Of a DNA stretch of 64,000 nt, positions 1 to 7,795 are shown one piece after another; the stretch's first letter is position 1; every line of letters starts with the position of its first letter. The DNA comes from Streptomyces aculeolatus (GTDB lineage: Bacteria; Actinomycetota; Actinomycetes; Streptomycetales; Streptomycetaceae), in the NCBI RefSeq assembly GCF_020400605.1, contig NZ_JAINRD010000002.1, positions 372,001 through 436,000 of the forward strand. The letters run 5' to 3'. Both the position numbers and the translations under genes were made by a program. The notes under the pieces are model-generated. The model did no database searches, had not been told where the DNA came from, and worked only from the letters and a program-made list of their open reading frames with translations.

Positions 1-188
1 CGCGGCCGGCCACCGCCGCGGGTCGTCCGCCAGGAGACCCGGCCGAGCGCCAGCAGCAGCCCGGCGACGGTCTGCCCCGACTCGGTGACCAGTTCCTCCC
101 CGTCGACCCGCACGATCAGCAGGCTCCCGGCCCGCCCCGCGGCACCGGCGCCGCCGCCCTGCTCCGGCCCCCGCCTACGCCGCCTCAT
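1..188 (-). CDS. (2Fe-2S)-binding dehydrogenase subunit, N-terminal part
   Basis: Only the first 62 codons lie in the window; the gene runs off the left edge. It starts at ATG 188 and overlaps the end of the FAD subunit gene by 14 bases, so the two are translationally coupled. After a charged, glycine-rich start it reads SLLIVRVDGEELVTESGQTV and then LLLALGRVSWRTTRGGGRP. This matches the beta-grasp opening of small HcnA/LhpF-type ferredoxin subunits, whose iron-binding cysteines come just after this point and are therefore not visible. In the family this subunit passes electrons from the FAD subunit of D-hydroxyproline, glycine or octopine-type dehydrogenases. The assignment rests on fold pattern and gene order. 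Confidence 0.72.
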   Translation of the reverse strand, partial: MRRRRRGPEQGGGAGAAGRAGSLLIVRVDGEELVTESGQTVAGLLLALGRVSWRTTRGGGRP

Positions 189-1368
189 CGGCCGCCGCCT
201 TCCTCATGACCCCCGGCCGGTCCACCCGGAACGGCTTCGCGTCCGTCTCCGGCGTCCGCCCCGTGAAGAGGTCCGCCAGCAACTGCCCCGTGCCCGCCGC
301 CAGGCCGATGCCCGCGCCCTCGTGCCCCGTGGCGTGCCACAGCCCGGGCCGCCGCGGGTCCTCGCCGATCACCGGCAGGTGGTCCGGTACGTAGGGCCGG
401 AAGCCGCCGTACGTGCGGATCACCGGCACCCCGGCGAGCACGGGGAACAGCCCGGCCGCCTTGCGCGCCAGCTCCCGCAGCACCGCGACCCGCACGGTCT
501 CGTCGAAGCCGACCCGCTCCCGGCTGGAGCCGACGAGCACCGTTCCGGACCGCGTCGCCTCTACGACGGTGGACGTCTGCAGGTCGGCGGTGCCGCCGGC
601 GACGGCGCCGACGTAGTCGGCGTCGTAGACCTTGTGCCGCACCGTGCCCGCCGGCAGCGCGGCGGTGACGAGGACCATCCCGCGCCGCGGCAGCACCGCG
701 ACCGGGGCGCCCGCCGAAGCGGCGAACCGGCCGGCCCACGGCCCGCAGGCGTTGACGACCGCGCGGCACGGCACGGTGCCCCGGTCGGTGCGCACGCCGG
801 TGACGGCGCCCGCGGCGCCGGTCGTGACCCCCAGCGCGGTGACGCCGGAGCGTACCCGCCCGCCCCGCGCCCGTACCGCCGCGAGCAGCGCGGTCGTCGC
901 GAGCACCGGCTGGAGCTGGCCGTCCTGCGGGTAGTGCACGGCCGCCGTCACCGCCGGGGTGAGGTGCGGCTCCAGGGCCCCGGCCTCGGCCGGGGCGACC
1001 GGCTCCGCCCGGACGCCCGCGGTGCGCTGGGCGGCGGCGAAGTCCGCGAGCGCGCCGGCCGCCGCCGGTGTGGTGGCGACGACGAGGCCGCCCTTGGCGT
1101 CCCACTCCGCCTCCGCGCGGCGCGGCCCGAGCAGGTCGCGCAGTTCGGCGAGGAGGTGGGGCCAGCGGCGGCGGGAGTGCTGGGCGAGGGCCAGCTCGGG
1201 TCCCGGCGCCTTGTCGGATACCAGGACGTTGCCCTCGCCGGCGGCGGTGGTGCCGCTCGCGGGCGCGCCGCGGTCCAGCACGGCCACCGAGAGTCCGGCG
1301 GCGGTGAGCGCCTCGGCGCAGGCCGCGCCGATCACACCGGCGCCCACGACCACGACGTCGTACGCCAC
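175..1368 (-). CDS. FAD-dependent amine/imino-acid oxidoreductase (DAO family)
   Basis: A 397-residue DAO-fold flavoprotein. The N-terminus VVVVGAGVIGAACAEAL is the Rossmann GxGxxG motif, and the C-terminal TGHEGAGIGLAAGTGQLLADL is the second FAD contact typical of the family. It starts with GTG at 1368 behind a GGAGG box. Pairing with a 2Fe-2S subunit downstream suggests the catalytic beta subunit of a D-hydroxyproline or glycine dehydrogenase (HcnC/LhpB type) that feeds electrons to a carrier instead of oxygen. The exact substrate cannot be read from sequence; sarcosine, glycine and D-hydroxyproline are all possible. The XRE-cupin gene just upstream is the likely regulator. Confidence 0.85.
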   Translation of the reverse strand: MAYDVVVVGAGVIGAACAEALTAAGLSVAVLDRGAPASGTTAAGEGNVLVSDKAPGPELALAQHSRRRWPHLLAELRDLLGPRRAEAEWDAKGGLVVATTPAAAGALADFAAAQRTAGVRAEPVAPAEAGALEPHLTPAVTAAVHYPQDGQLQPVLATTALLAAVRARGGRVRSGVTALGVTTGAAGAVTGVRTDRGTVPCRAVVNACGPWAGRFAASAGAPVAVLPRRGMVLVTAALPAGTVRHKVYDADYVGAVAGGTADLQTSTVVEATRSGTVLVGSSRERVGFDETVRVAVLRELARKAAGLFPVLAGVPVIRTYGGFRPYVPDHLPVIGEDPRRPGLWHATGHEGAGIGLAAGTGQLLADLFTGRTPETDAKPFRVDRPGVMRKAAADEAA

Positions 1369-1381
1369 GTGCCGCCACCTC

Positions 1382-1399
1382 CGTTCATTAAAACGAACG
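1382..1399. promoter_or_regulatory. Palindromic operator candidate upstream of the FAD gene
   Basis: CGTTC (1382-1386) and GAACG (1395-1399) form a perfect inverted repeat around the AT-rich centre ATTAAAAC. It sits directly before the Shine-Dalgarno region of the FAD gene and after the 3' end of the XRE-cupin gene. XRE-cupin regulators often bind AT-centred palindromes of this kind, so autogenous or pathway control is likely. This is inference. Confidence 0.55.
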
Positions 1400-1431
1400 G
1401 CAACGAGCGTATGGAGGCCGCAGATCGGCGG

Positions 1432-2067
1432 TCAAGCCCCTGTTCCGGGTACGCGTTGTGCGTTCTGTCGGGGCGCCGGCACGGCGCACGAGGCGACCGG
1501 CGGGACCGGGTGCGCGGCGGCCGGGTACTCCAGCATCAGCACCGAGAGCACCGGGCCCTCGACGGTCTCGTAGAGGTGCGGCGCCGCGGCCGGGAAACAG
1601 ACGTAGTCGCCGGGGCCCAGCTCGTACGGCGCCTCCGGCGGGCCCACCCGGAGCCGCCCGGACGTGACGACGACGTGCTCGCGCCCCGGGTGGCCGGCGG
1701 AGTGCTGCACCTCGCCGGGGCGCACCCGCTGGTCGTACAGCTCGACGACCGTGTCGGTGAGGTCCATGCGGCGCAGCATCCGCAGGTCGACCGCGTTGCT
1801 GCTGAGCACCTCGAGGCCCGCGGAGCGGACGAGCAGCACGTCCGGGTCCTCGCGCTCGGTGAGCAGCGACGACACCGGAACCCCCAGGGCGTTCGACAAA
1901 CTGAACACCGTCTCGATGGTGGGGTTCCCGGTCCCGGACTCCAGCTGCGACAGCGTGCCCTTGGCGATCCCGGAGGCGCGCGCCAGCCCGGAGAGGGTGA
2001 GTCCCGCCTGCGTCCGCAGCGCCCGCAGGTTGGCCCCGAGCACCCGGCCTGCCTGTTCCCGTACCAC
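1432..2067 (-). CDS. XRE-family transcriptional regulator with cupin sensor domain
   Basis: 211 residues. Residues about 10-65 are a Cro/cI helix-turn-helix (LGANLRALRTQAGLTLSGLA, then GTLSQLESGTGNPTIETVFSL). Residues about 110-190 are a cupin barrel (VRPGEVQHSAGHPGREHVVV, then LGPGDYVCFPAAAPHLYE). This architecture is common in regulators of amino-acid and amine catabolism, where the cupin is thought to bind the inducer. It lies upstream of, and on the same strand as, the FAD/2Fe-2S pair, with a 63-bp gap holding a palindrome. The GTG start at 2067 is preceded by GGAGGTCC. Confidence 0.88.
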   Translation of the reverse strand: MVREQAGRVLGANLRALRTQAGLTLSGLARASGIAKGTLSQLESGTGNPTIETVFSLSNALGVPVSSLLTEREDPDVLLVRSAGLEVLSSNAVDLRMLRRMDLTDTVVELYDQRVRPGEVQHSAGHPGREHVVVTSGRLRVGPPEAPYELGPGDYVCFPAAAPHLYETVEGPVLSVLMLEYPAAAHPVPPVASCAVPAPRQNAQRVPGTGA

Positions 2068-2330
2068 CGGACCTCCTCGACAGTCGTGCGAGAGGCTACC
2101 CCGCGCCCGGCGAGGCGGCGACGGACGTATTCACTATTCGCGTATCGTCGTTTTCATTGGTCGGCCCATTGGCGCGCGGGAGTTGACCCCAATTCCCCGT
2201 GAAATTGGGGCCGTTGTTACTCAGGGGTTGTCGTGTGCATGTCCCGGATGTTTTCATGGCCGACCGGACATGCGCGCGCACAATCCTTGATCCCCCCACA
2301 TCCACCCCCCACCTGAAGAAGGAGACCAGG

Positions 2331-3449
2331 ATGGCTGCACATCCGGGTTTCGACCGCCGCGCGGTGCTGCGCGGCGGACTGACCGCCTCCGCGGCCGGAG
2401 CGCTCGGGCTCGGCGCGGCGGGTCTCGCACACGCCGCGCCCAGGTCAGCGACCACCTCCGGGGCCGTTGCGGCCCCCGCCCCGCCCCGCGGCGCCCGCCC
2501 GCTCGCCGCGCCCGAGCCGCGCATCTACACCACCGCGGAATGGGGCGCCCGACCGCCGGAAATCGACATCGTCGTCCTCGACCACGTGCCGACGTACATC
2601 GTCGTCCACCACACCGCAGAACCCGGCAACAGCGAGGATTACTCGCTCGAACACGCAATGGAAATCTGCCGGTCCATCCAGAACTTCCACATGGACACCC
2701 AGGGCTGGGGCGACACCGGCCAGCAGTTCACCATCAGCCGCGGGGGCTACTCCCTCGAAGGCCGGCACCAGAGCCTGGACGTCGTCCGCGGCGGCACCCA
2801 GCACGTGCAGGGCGCCAACGTCGGCGGCCGCAACAGCGAGGTCATCGGCATCGAGAACGAGGGCCTGTACGTCGACGTCGACGTGCCCCCCGCGCTGTGG
2901 GACGCGCTCGTCGCTATGGTCGCCTGGATGGCCGGCCAGTACGGGCGGCCGGTGGAGAACATCATGGGCCACCGCGACTTCAACTCCACCCAGTGCCCCG
3001 GCGACGTGCTCTACGGGCGCCTGCCGGAGCTGCGCGAGGCGGTGGCCGGAGTCCTCGGCGCGCCGCGGCCGGAACGGGCCGCCGTCTGGCCGCTGCTGCG
3101 CCCCGGCGACAGCGGGCCCGTGGTACGCGCGGCGCAGCACCTGCTGCGCGCCCGCGGGTTCACCGGCCTGCCGGCCGACGGCCTCTTCGGGCCGTCGACG
3201 AAGCGGGCCGTGGCGAAGCTCGCGGAGTCCAGTGGAGTCGAACGGCACTCCTGCTCGGCCGAGTTCCACAAGCGCACCGACGAGACGGGCTACCTCGGCT
3301 CCGACATCTGGCCGCTGATCACCCCGCGCGGGCGCGCCGGGGCGGACGGCGAGGTCGCGAAGGCCGTCGACACGCTGCTCGGCCGCGGACGGCGGGCGCC
3401 GTCGAGCCGGGAGCTGAACACGGCGGTGTGGAAGCAACTGCTGTCCTGA
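2331..3449 (+). CDS. Secreted N-acetylmuramoyl-L-alanine amidase with peptidoglycan-binding domain
   Basis: 372 residues from ATG 2331, behind GAAGGAGACCAGG; a longer upstream reading frame lacks this ribosome site. The N-terminus DRRAVLRGGLTASAAGALGL is a Tat signal ending near AHA (residue 35). Residues about 65-245 are an amidase_2/PGRP domain starting at IYTTAEWGARPP, with zinc-ligand segments YIVVHHTAEP and GHRDFNSTQCPGD. Residues about 255-310 are a PG_binding_1 module (LLRPGDSGPVVRAAQHLLRA). The protein should cleave the lactyl-peptide bond of peptidoglycan outside the cell. A C-terminal extension of about 60 residues has no clear family. Confidence 0.9.
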   Translation: MAAHPGFDRRAVLRGGLTASAAGALGLGAAGLAHAAPRSATTSGAVAAPAPPRGARPLAAPEPRIYTTAEWGARPPEIDIVVLDHVPTYIVVHHTAEPGNSEDYSLEHAMEICRSIQNFHMDTQGWGDTGQQFTISRGGYSLEGRHQSLDVVRGGTQHVQGANVGGRNSEVIGIENEGLYVDVDVPPALWDALVAMVAWMAGQYGRPVENIMGHRDFNSTQCPGDVLYGRLPELREAVAGVLGAPRPERAAVWPLLRPGDSGPVVRAAQHLLRARGFTGLPADGLFGPSTKRAVAKLAESSGVERHSCSAEFHKRTDETGYLGSDIWPLITPRGRAGADGEVAKAVDTLLGRGRRAPSSRELNTAVWKQLLS

Positions 3450-3500
3450 GGACCGGATCGCGCCGGGCCCGGTCGCGTACGGCCTGATCGCGTACGCAAC

Positions 3501-3558
3501 GACACCGCGACCGTCGCGTCCGCCCCCTCCCCGGGGCGGCGCGGCGGTCGCCGGTGTC
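3501..3558. terminator. Bidirectional hairpin terminator
   Basis: GACACC at 3501 pairs with GGTGTC ending at 3558, continuing with CGACCG/CGGTCG after a one-base bulge. An inner CCGCCCC/GGGGCGG helix sits near the loop. It lies between the convergent amidase and lipoprotein genes and overlaps the lipoprotein stop codon. Confidence 0.6.
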
Positions 3559-4240
3559 AGCGGCGGCCCGTCACGTACGGCCGGAGCTTGTCGGCGAGGG
3601 CTTCGGTGGTGACGAGCTGGAAGTCGTCGGCGATATAGAGGGCCGAGTCCGGGCACGTCTGTTCGGGGCTCGTCGTGCCGTCCAGAGCGAACGTCGTCAC
3701 CGGCTCGCCGGTGGCGGCCTCGAAGACCCGGTAGATGTACCGCGCACTCTGGACGTCGACCTCGCCGTCGCCGGTGTTGTTCGCGCCGCCGAGGTAGGTG
3801 CAGGTACCGACGGTCCGGCTCGGGTGCTCCCAGTCGTCGTACTGGCAGACCACCAGCTGGGTGTCGTGGTTGTCGTATGCCGGATCCCAGCCGTCGGGCA
3901 GATACGGCGGTTCGCTCTCCGCGCCGGGGACCTCGTCCTTGAACAGCACGGCGGGGTGCGGCCCCGGACCGTCGTAGGCGGGGCCCTCGGGCAGGTACGC
4001 CTTCACCTTGCCGGCCTCGAACGGCTCCTTGAAGTCGCAGACCTCCTCGCTGCTCCGCACGGTCTGCCGCGCCGGCGGGGGCGGCGTACGCGGCAGCGGG
4101 TCGTGGGAGGACGTCGGGCTCGCGTCCTCCGGACCCTTCGCGTCGTCGCCGCCGTCACCGCCGGAGCAGGCGGCAGGCCCCGCCAGCCCGGCGGCCACGA
4201 CCAGCACGAGCCCGGCCACGCCCCGCCGCACGCGTCCCAC
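3557..4240 (-). CDS. Putative lipoprotein of unknown function
   Basis: 227 residues. The lipobox LAGPAAC at residues about 19-25 follows a hydrophobic stretch, so the mature protein should be lipid-anchored at Cys25. A Gly/Asp/Pro/Thr-rich linker follows (to about residue 65), then a compact domain with paired cysteines (SEEVCDFKEPF, TQLVVCQYDDW, RTVGTCTYLGG, SPEQTCPDSAL), which could form disulfides. No catalytic motif is visible. It is convergent with the amidase gene and shares its terminator. I do not recognise the family beyond an actinobacterial secreted protein. Confidence 0.75.
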   Translation of the reverse strand: MGRVRRGVAGLVLVVAAGLAGPAACSGGDGGDDAKGPEDASPTSSHDPLPRTPPPPARQTVRSSEEVCDFKEPFEAGKVKAYLPEGPAYDGPGPHPAVLFKDEVPGAESEPPYLPDGWDPAYDNHDTQLVVCQYDDWEHPSRTVGTCTYLGGANNTGDGEVDVQSARYIYRVFEAATGEPVTTFALDGTTSPEQTCPDSALYIADDFQLVTTEALADKLRPYVTGRR

Positions 4241-4521
4241 GATGCCCGCTCCCTCCCGCCACGACCGGCGTCCGCCCGAACCGTACCGCCACGCCCCGGG
4301 ACGGGTCCCCGCCGATCGGGGGCCGGTCCCGCCGAGGCCGGCGACCCGGGTCTCTCCGGCCGCGCGCCCCGCAGTGCCCGCTCTTTCCCACCGCGCACCG
4401 CCCCCGCCCCGGGCGGGGACCGCGCGGTTACCGCCAAGGTCAACTACCCGGGGCCTCCAGGTGGTTGGGTAGGGGGTGAGCAGTGCCGGAGGGTGTGGTC
4501 CGGCGCGGAAGGAGGAGCGCT

Positions 4522-6858
4522 GTGGAGCCGCTGGCGGCTGGGGACCCCGCGCGGGTGGGCGACTTCGTGCTACGTGGCCGCCTGGGCGCGGGCGGCATGG
4601 GGGAGGTGTTCCTCGGCCGGTCGCCCGGCGGCCGCGCGGCGGCGGTGAAGGTGGTGCACGCCCATCTGGCGCGGCAGCCGGAGTTCCGGAGCCGGTTCCG
4701 GCGGGAGGTGGCCGCCGCGCGGTCGGTCAGCGGCGCGTACACCGCGCCGGTGATGGCGGCGGGCCCCGAGGACGATCCGCCGTGGATCGCCACTCTGTAC
4801 GTCCCCGGCCCTTCCCTCGCCGACGCCGTGGGCGCGGCGGGGGCGTTCCCGGAGGACTCGGTGTGGCCGCTGGCGGCCGGGCTGGTCGAGGCGTTGCAGG
4901 CCATCCACGCCCAAGGGCTCCTCCACCGCGACCTCACACCGGCGAACGTGCTGCTGGCCGCGGACGGCCCGCGCGTGATCGACTTCGGGATCTCCCGGGC
5001 CATGGACGGCACCGTGCTGACCGGGACCGGTGCGACGATCGGCACGCCCGGCTTCATGTCCCCCGAGCAGGCCCAGGACGGCGACGTGCGGCAGCCCGGC
5101 GACGTCTTCTCCTTCGGCGCCGTGCTGGCCTACGCCGCCGGCGGCGTCGAGCCGTTCGGCCGCGGCGCGCCGCTGGGCGTCCTGCACCGCGTGGTCACGG
5201 CGGAACCGCGGCTGGACGGCGTGCCGGAGCGGATACGCACCGTCGTCGCCGCCTGTCTGGCGAAGAACCCGGACGACCGGCCCACCCCCGCCGACATCCT
5301 CGGCCTGATCGCCGCGGAGTGGGACCCGGGCGACGACTTCCCGGGCGCGGCGCCGTGGCCCGAGGCCGTGAACACCCTCATCCAGGCCCGTGCCGTACCG
5401 TCCACGGCGCGCGACTCCGCACGCGGCACCGCCCCGAACACCGAGCCGGACAGCGCACCGCCGCCACCGCACGACGCGCCCACGATGACCGCACCCCCGC
5501 GGTACGAGCCCACCCAGCCCGCCGACCCGCCCCCGGAGCCCGAGCCGCGACCCGGGCCCGCCGCCTCCGGTCGCGTACCGAAGGAGGACCGCCCCCGCGC
5601 GCTGCGCCGCCGCCACCGGCAGGCCCTCAAGCTCAGGAGGACGGGCGAGCACGAGGAGTCCGCCCGCCAACTGGCCCAGGTCGTCGCGGACCGCACCCGC
5701 GTGCAGGGGCCCGACCACATCGACGTCCTCTACAGCCGCCAGCACCACGCCATGGCCCTCGCGGACGCGGGCCGGGAGGCGGAGGCAGCGGAGCTGCTGG
5801 GCGAGCTGGTCCCGGAGTTCGTGCGCCGGCTGGGGCCGGAGCACCGGAACACCCTGACCACCCGCCGGAGCCACGCCGAGGCCCTCGGAAACTCGGGCCG
5901 GCACGAGGAGGCCGTCCGCCTGATGGCGGACGTCCTCCCGGACTCCGTGCGCGTGCTCGGCGCCGAGCACCGCGACACGCTCCTCGCCCGCCACATCCAC
6001 GCCTGCAACATCGCGGACATGGGCGACTACGCGGAGGCCGCTCGTCTGTTCACCGTCCTCCTCGACGACCGGATCCGGGTGCACGGGCGCAAGCACTTCA
6101 AGACCCTGGTCGCCCAGATGCTCCACGCGCATTTCACCGGAGAGGCGGGGGACCACGCGGAGGGCGCCCGGCTGCTGGGCGAACTCCTGCCCGACCTGTC
6201 CCGGGTGCGGGGCCCCGACCACCTGGAGACCCTGGCCGCCCGCGGCGGCCGGGCCCGTCACCTCGACCTGGCGGGGGAACACGGGGAGGCGGCACGCGAG
6301 TACGCGGAGTTGGCCGCCGACAGAGCCCGCGTCCTGGGGCCGGACCACGAGGAGACCCTGCGCGCGCGTGAGCGCCACGCCTCCCTTCTCGGTGCGGTGG
6401 GCGAACACACGGAGGCGGCGCGGCTGCACGCCGAGGTTGCCGTCGACCGCGCGCGCGTCCAGGGCCCCGACCACTACGACACCGTGCTCGCCCGCCACCT
6501 CAGCGCGTGGGAGATGGGCGAGGCGGGGGAGTACGCCGAGGCTGCGCGGCTGATGGGCGAGGTCGCGGCCGACTGGGAGCGCACCGTGGGGCCCGACCAC
6601 CGCGACACCATGAACGCGCACCATTTCCACGCCCGTTACGTCGGCGGGACGGGGGACCACGCCGAGGCAGCGCGGCTGATGGCCCGGGTCGCCGCCGAGT
6701 GGGCGCGTGTCGAGGGCCCCGACCATCACGAAGTCCAGTTCGCCCGCGAGTGGCAGGCGTACCACCTCGACGAGATGGGCGAGCACGAGGAGGCCGAGCG
6801 GCTGAGGGCGGAGGTCGACGCCTGCCGGGCCCGTGCCGAAGGGGCTCCCGCCGCCTGA
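4522..6858 (+). CDS. Ser/Thr protein kinase with C-terminal TPR array
   Basis: 778 residues from GTG 4522, chosen because AAGGAGGAG lies five bases upstream; an in-frame GTG at 4483 would add 13 residues. Residues about 12-270 are a Hanks-type kinase: glycine loop LGAGGMGEV, invariant lysine in AAVKVV, catalytic loop HRDLTPANVLL, DFG, activation segment GTPGFMSPEQ. HRDLT replaces the usual HRDLK, but the base Asp, metal Asn and DFG remain. A Pro/Ala-rich linker (about 300-365) joins it to nine TPR repeats. No transmembrane segment is visible, so the enzyme is predicted cytosolic, unlike PASTA kinases. The TPR half probably recruits substrates or partners. Confidence 0.9.
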   Translation: MEPLAAGDPARVGDFVLRGRLGAGGMGEVFLGRSPGGRAAAVKVVHAHLARQPEFRSRFRREVAAARSVSGAYTAPVMAAGPEDDPPWIATLYVPGPSLADAVGAAGAFPEDSVWPLAAGLVEALQAIHAQGLLHRDLTPANVLLAADGPRVIDFGISRAMDGTVLTGTGATIGTPGFMSPEQAQDGDVRQPGDVFSFGAVLAYAAGGVEPFGRGAPLGVLHRVVTAEPRLDGVPERIRTVVAACLAKNPDDRPTPADILGLIAAEWDPGDDFPGAAPWPEAVNTLIQARAVPSTARDSARGTAPNTEPDSAPPPPHDAPTMTAPPRYEPTQPADPPPEPEPRPGPAASGRVPKEDRPRALRRRHRQALKLRRTGEHEESARQLAQVVADRTRVQGPDHIDVLYSRQHHAMALADAGREAEAAELLGELVPEFVRRLGPEHRNTLTTRRSHAEALGNSGRHEEAVRLMADVLPDSVRVLGAEHRDTLLARHIHACNIADMGDYAEAARLFTVLLDDRIRVHGRKHFKTLVAQMLHAHFTGEAGDHAEGARLLGELLPDLSRVRGPDHLETLAARGGRARHLDLAGEHGEAAREYAELAADRARVLGPDHEETLRARERHASLLGAVGEHTEAARLHAEVAVDRARVQGPDHYDTVLARHLSAWEMGEAGEYAEAARLMGEVAADWERTVGPDHRDTMNAHHFHARYVGGTGDHAEAARLMARVAAEWARVEGPDHHEVQFAREWQAYHLDEMGEHEEAERLRAEVDACRARAEGAPAA
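5704..6837 (+). repeat. Nine tandem 42-codon TPR repeats
   Basis: Nine consecutive units of exactly 126 bp fill the 3' half of the kinase gene. The unit consensus is about (L/Q)GPDHxDTL..R..HA...G..GEHxEAARL..E...DR.RV, which resembles kinesin-light-chain TPRs. The constant unit length and frame suggest expansion by in-frame duplication. Confidence 0.85.
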
Positions 6859-6873
6859 CCGAACGCGCGCGGG

Positions 6874-7626
6874 CTACGCGGCGTCCGGGATGCGGCGGCG
6901 GATGTCGGCCAGCAGGTTGCGCATCGACATGCGGAACAGCTCGGCGCGGTGTTCGCCGAGGAACGAGGTGTGGCCGAACACCTCCAGCACCACCAGCCCG
7001 TGCATGTGCCCCCACCCGCTGAACAGCAGCGCGAACGCCGCCGGGGGCAGCGCCCCCGGGTCGTCCGGGCGCAGGGGGCCGAGGTGGGCGCTGAGTTCGG
7101 GGGAGAGCGGCGGGATCTCGGCCGCCATGAGCTGCTCGTACGTGTACCCGCCGAACAGCTCGCGTTCGAAGACGGCGCTCATCCGGCGTACCGCCTGCGT
7201 GGTCGGCCCCTCGGCGGGCGCCGCGTAGTACCGCAGCGGCGTGCCGTAGATCAGCTGGAACCGCTCCGGGTTGGCCACGGCCCAGCGGCGGTAGCCCTCG
7301 GTCGCGGCCACGAACCCCGCCCCGTCGCCCCCGTCCCCGTCGCCTTCTCCGGCCCCGCCCGTGTCCGCGGCCTCCTGCACCGCCGCCACCAGGTCGTCGT
7401 ACGTCTTGGTGATGAGCGTCGTCAGCAGCGCGTCCCGGCTGGGGAAGTAGTGGTACAGCGCCTGCACCGTCATCCCCAGCCCCCGCGCCACCGCCCGCAG
7501 CGACAGCGCCGCCGGGCCGTGTTCTGCGATGTGCGCCTCGGCGGCGTCCACGATCTCCCGGACCGCGACCGCCCGGCGCCGCTCGCGCACCGACAGCGGG
7601 CGCGCGGGTCGTTCGTCCACGGCCAT
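6874..7626 (-). CDS. TetR/AcrR-family regulator (WHG-type C-terminal domain)
   Basis: 250 residues. The TetR helix-turn-helix spans about 20-70 (IVDAAEAHIAEHGPAALSLR, MTVQALYHYFPSRDALLTTL). The C-terminal domain has YRRWAVANPERFQLIYGTPL, characteristic of the WHG subgroup. A Gly/Asp-rich insert at about 85-100 is probably a loop. It diverges from the MMPL exporter gene across 169 bp, the usual arrangement for a repressor of a lipid or drug exporter. The AT-rich stretch 7661-7691 in that spacer is the likeliest operator area. Convergent with the kinase gene, 15 bp away. Confidence 0.88.
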   Translation of the reverse strand: MAVDERPARPLSVRERRRAVAVREIVDAAEAHIAEHGPAALSLRAVARGLGMTVQALYHYFPSRDALLTTLITKTYDDLVAAVQEAADTGGAGEGDGDGGDGAGFVAATEGYRRWAVANPERFQLIYGTPLRYYAAPAEGPTTQAVRRMSAVFERELFGGYTYEQLMAAEIPPLSPELSAHLGPLRPDDPGALPPAAFALLFSGWGHMHGLVVLEVFGHTSFLGEHRAELFRMSMRNLLADIRRRIPDAA

Positions 7627-7795
7627 GCCCCCCCGTCCCGCCGCTTCCGCGGCGGCTTGTCAGAAAAACTTAACACTGCCAAATTCCCCGCCGCCTGACT
7701 ACCGTCGTGCGCGCCGGCTCCCCCTCCCCATCGCCCCGGACCGGCTCTTGCCATCCACCGGACATATCGCATTACATGCCTAAAGGAGAACCCTC

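Noticed and set aside
4522..6858. Pseudokinase, because HRDLK is changed to HRDLT
   Set aside because: The invariant Lys, catalytic Asp, metal-binding Asn and DFG are all present; only the auxiliary Lys is changed.
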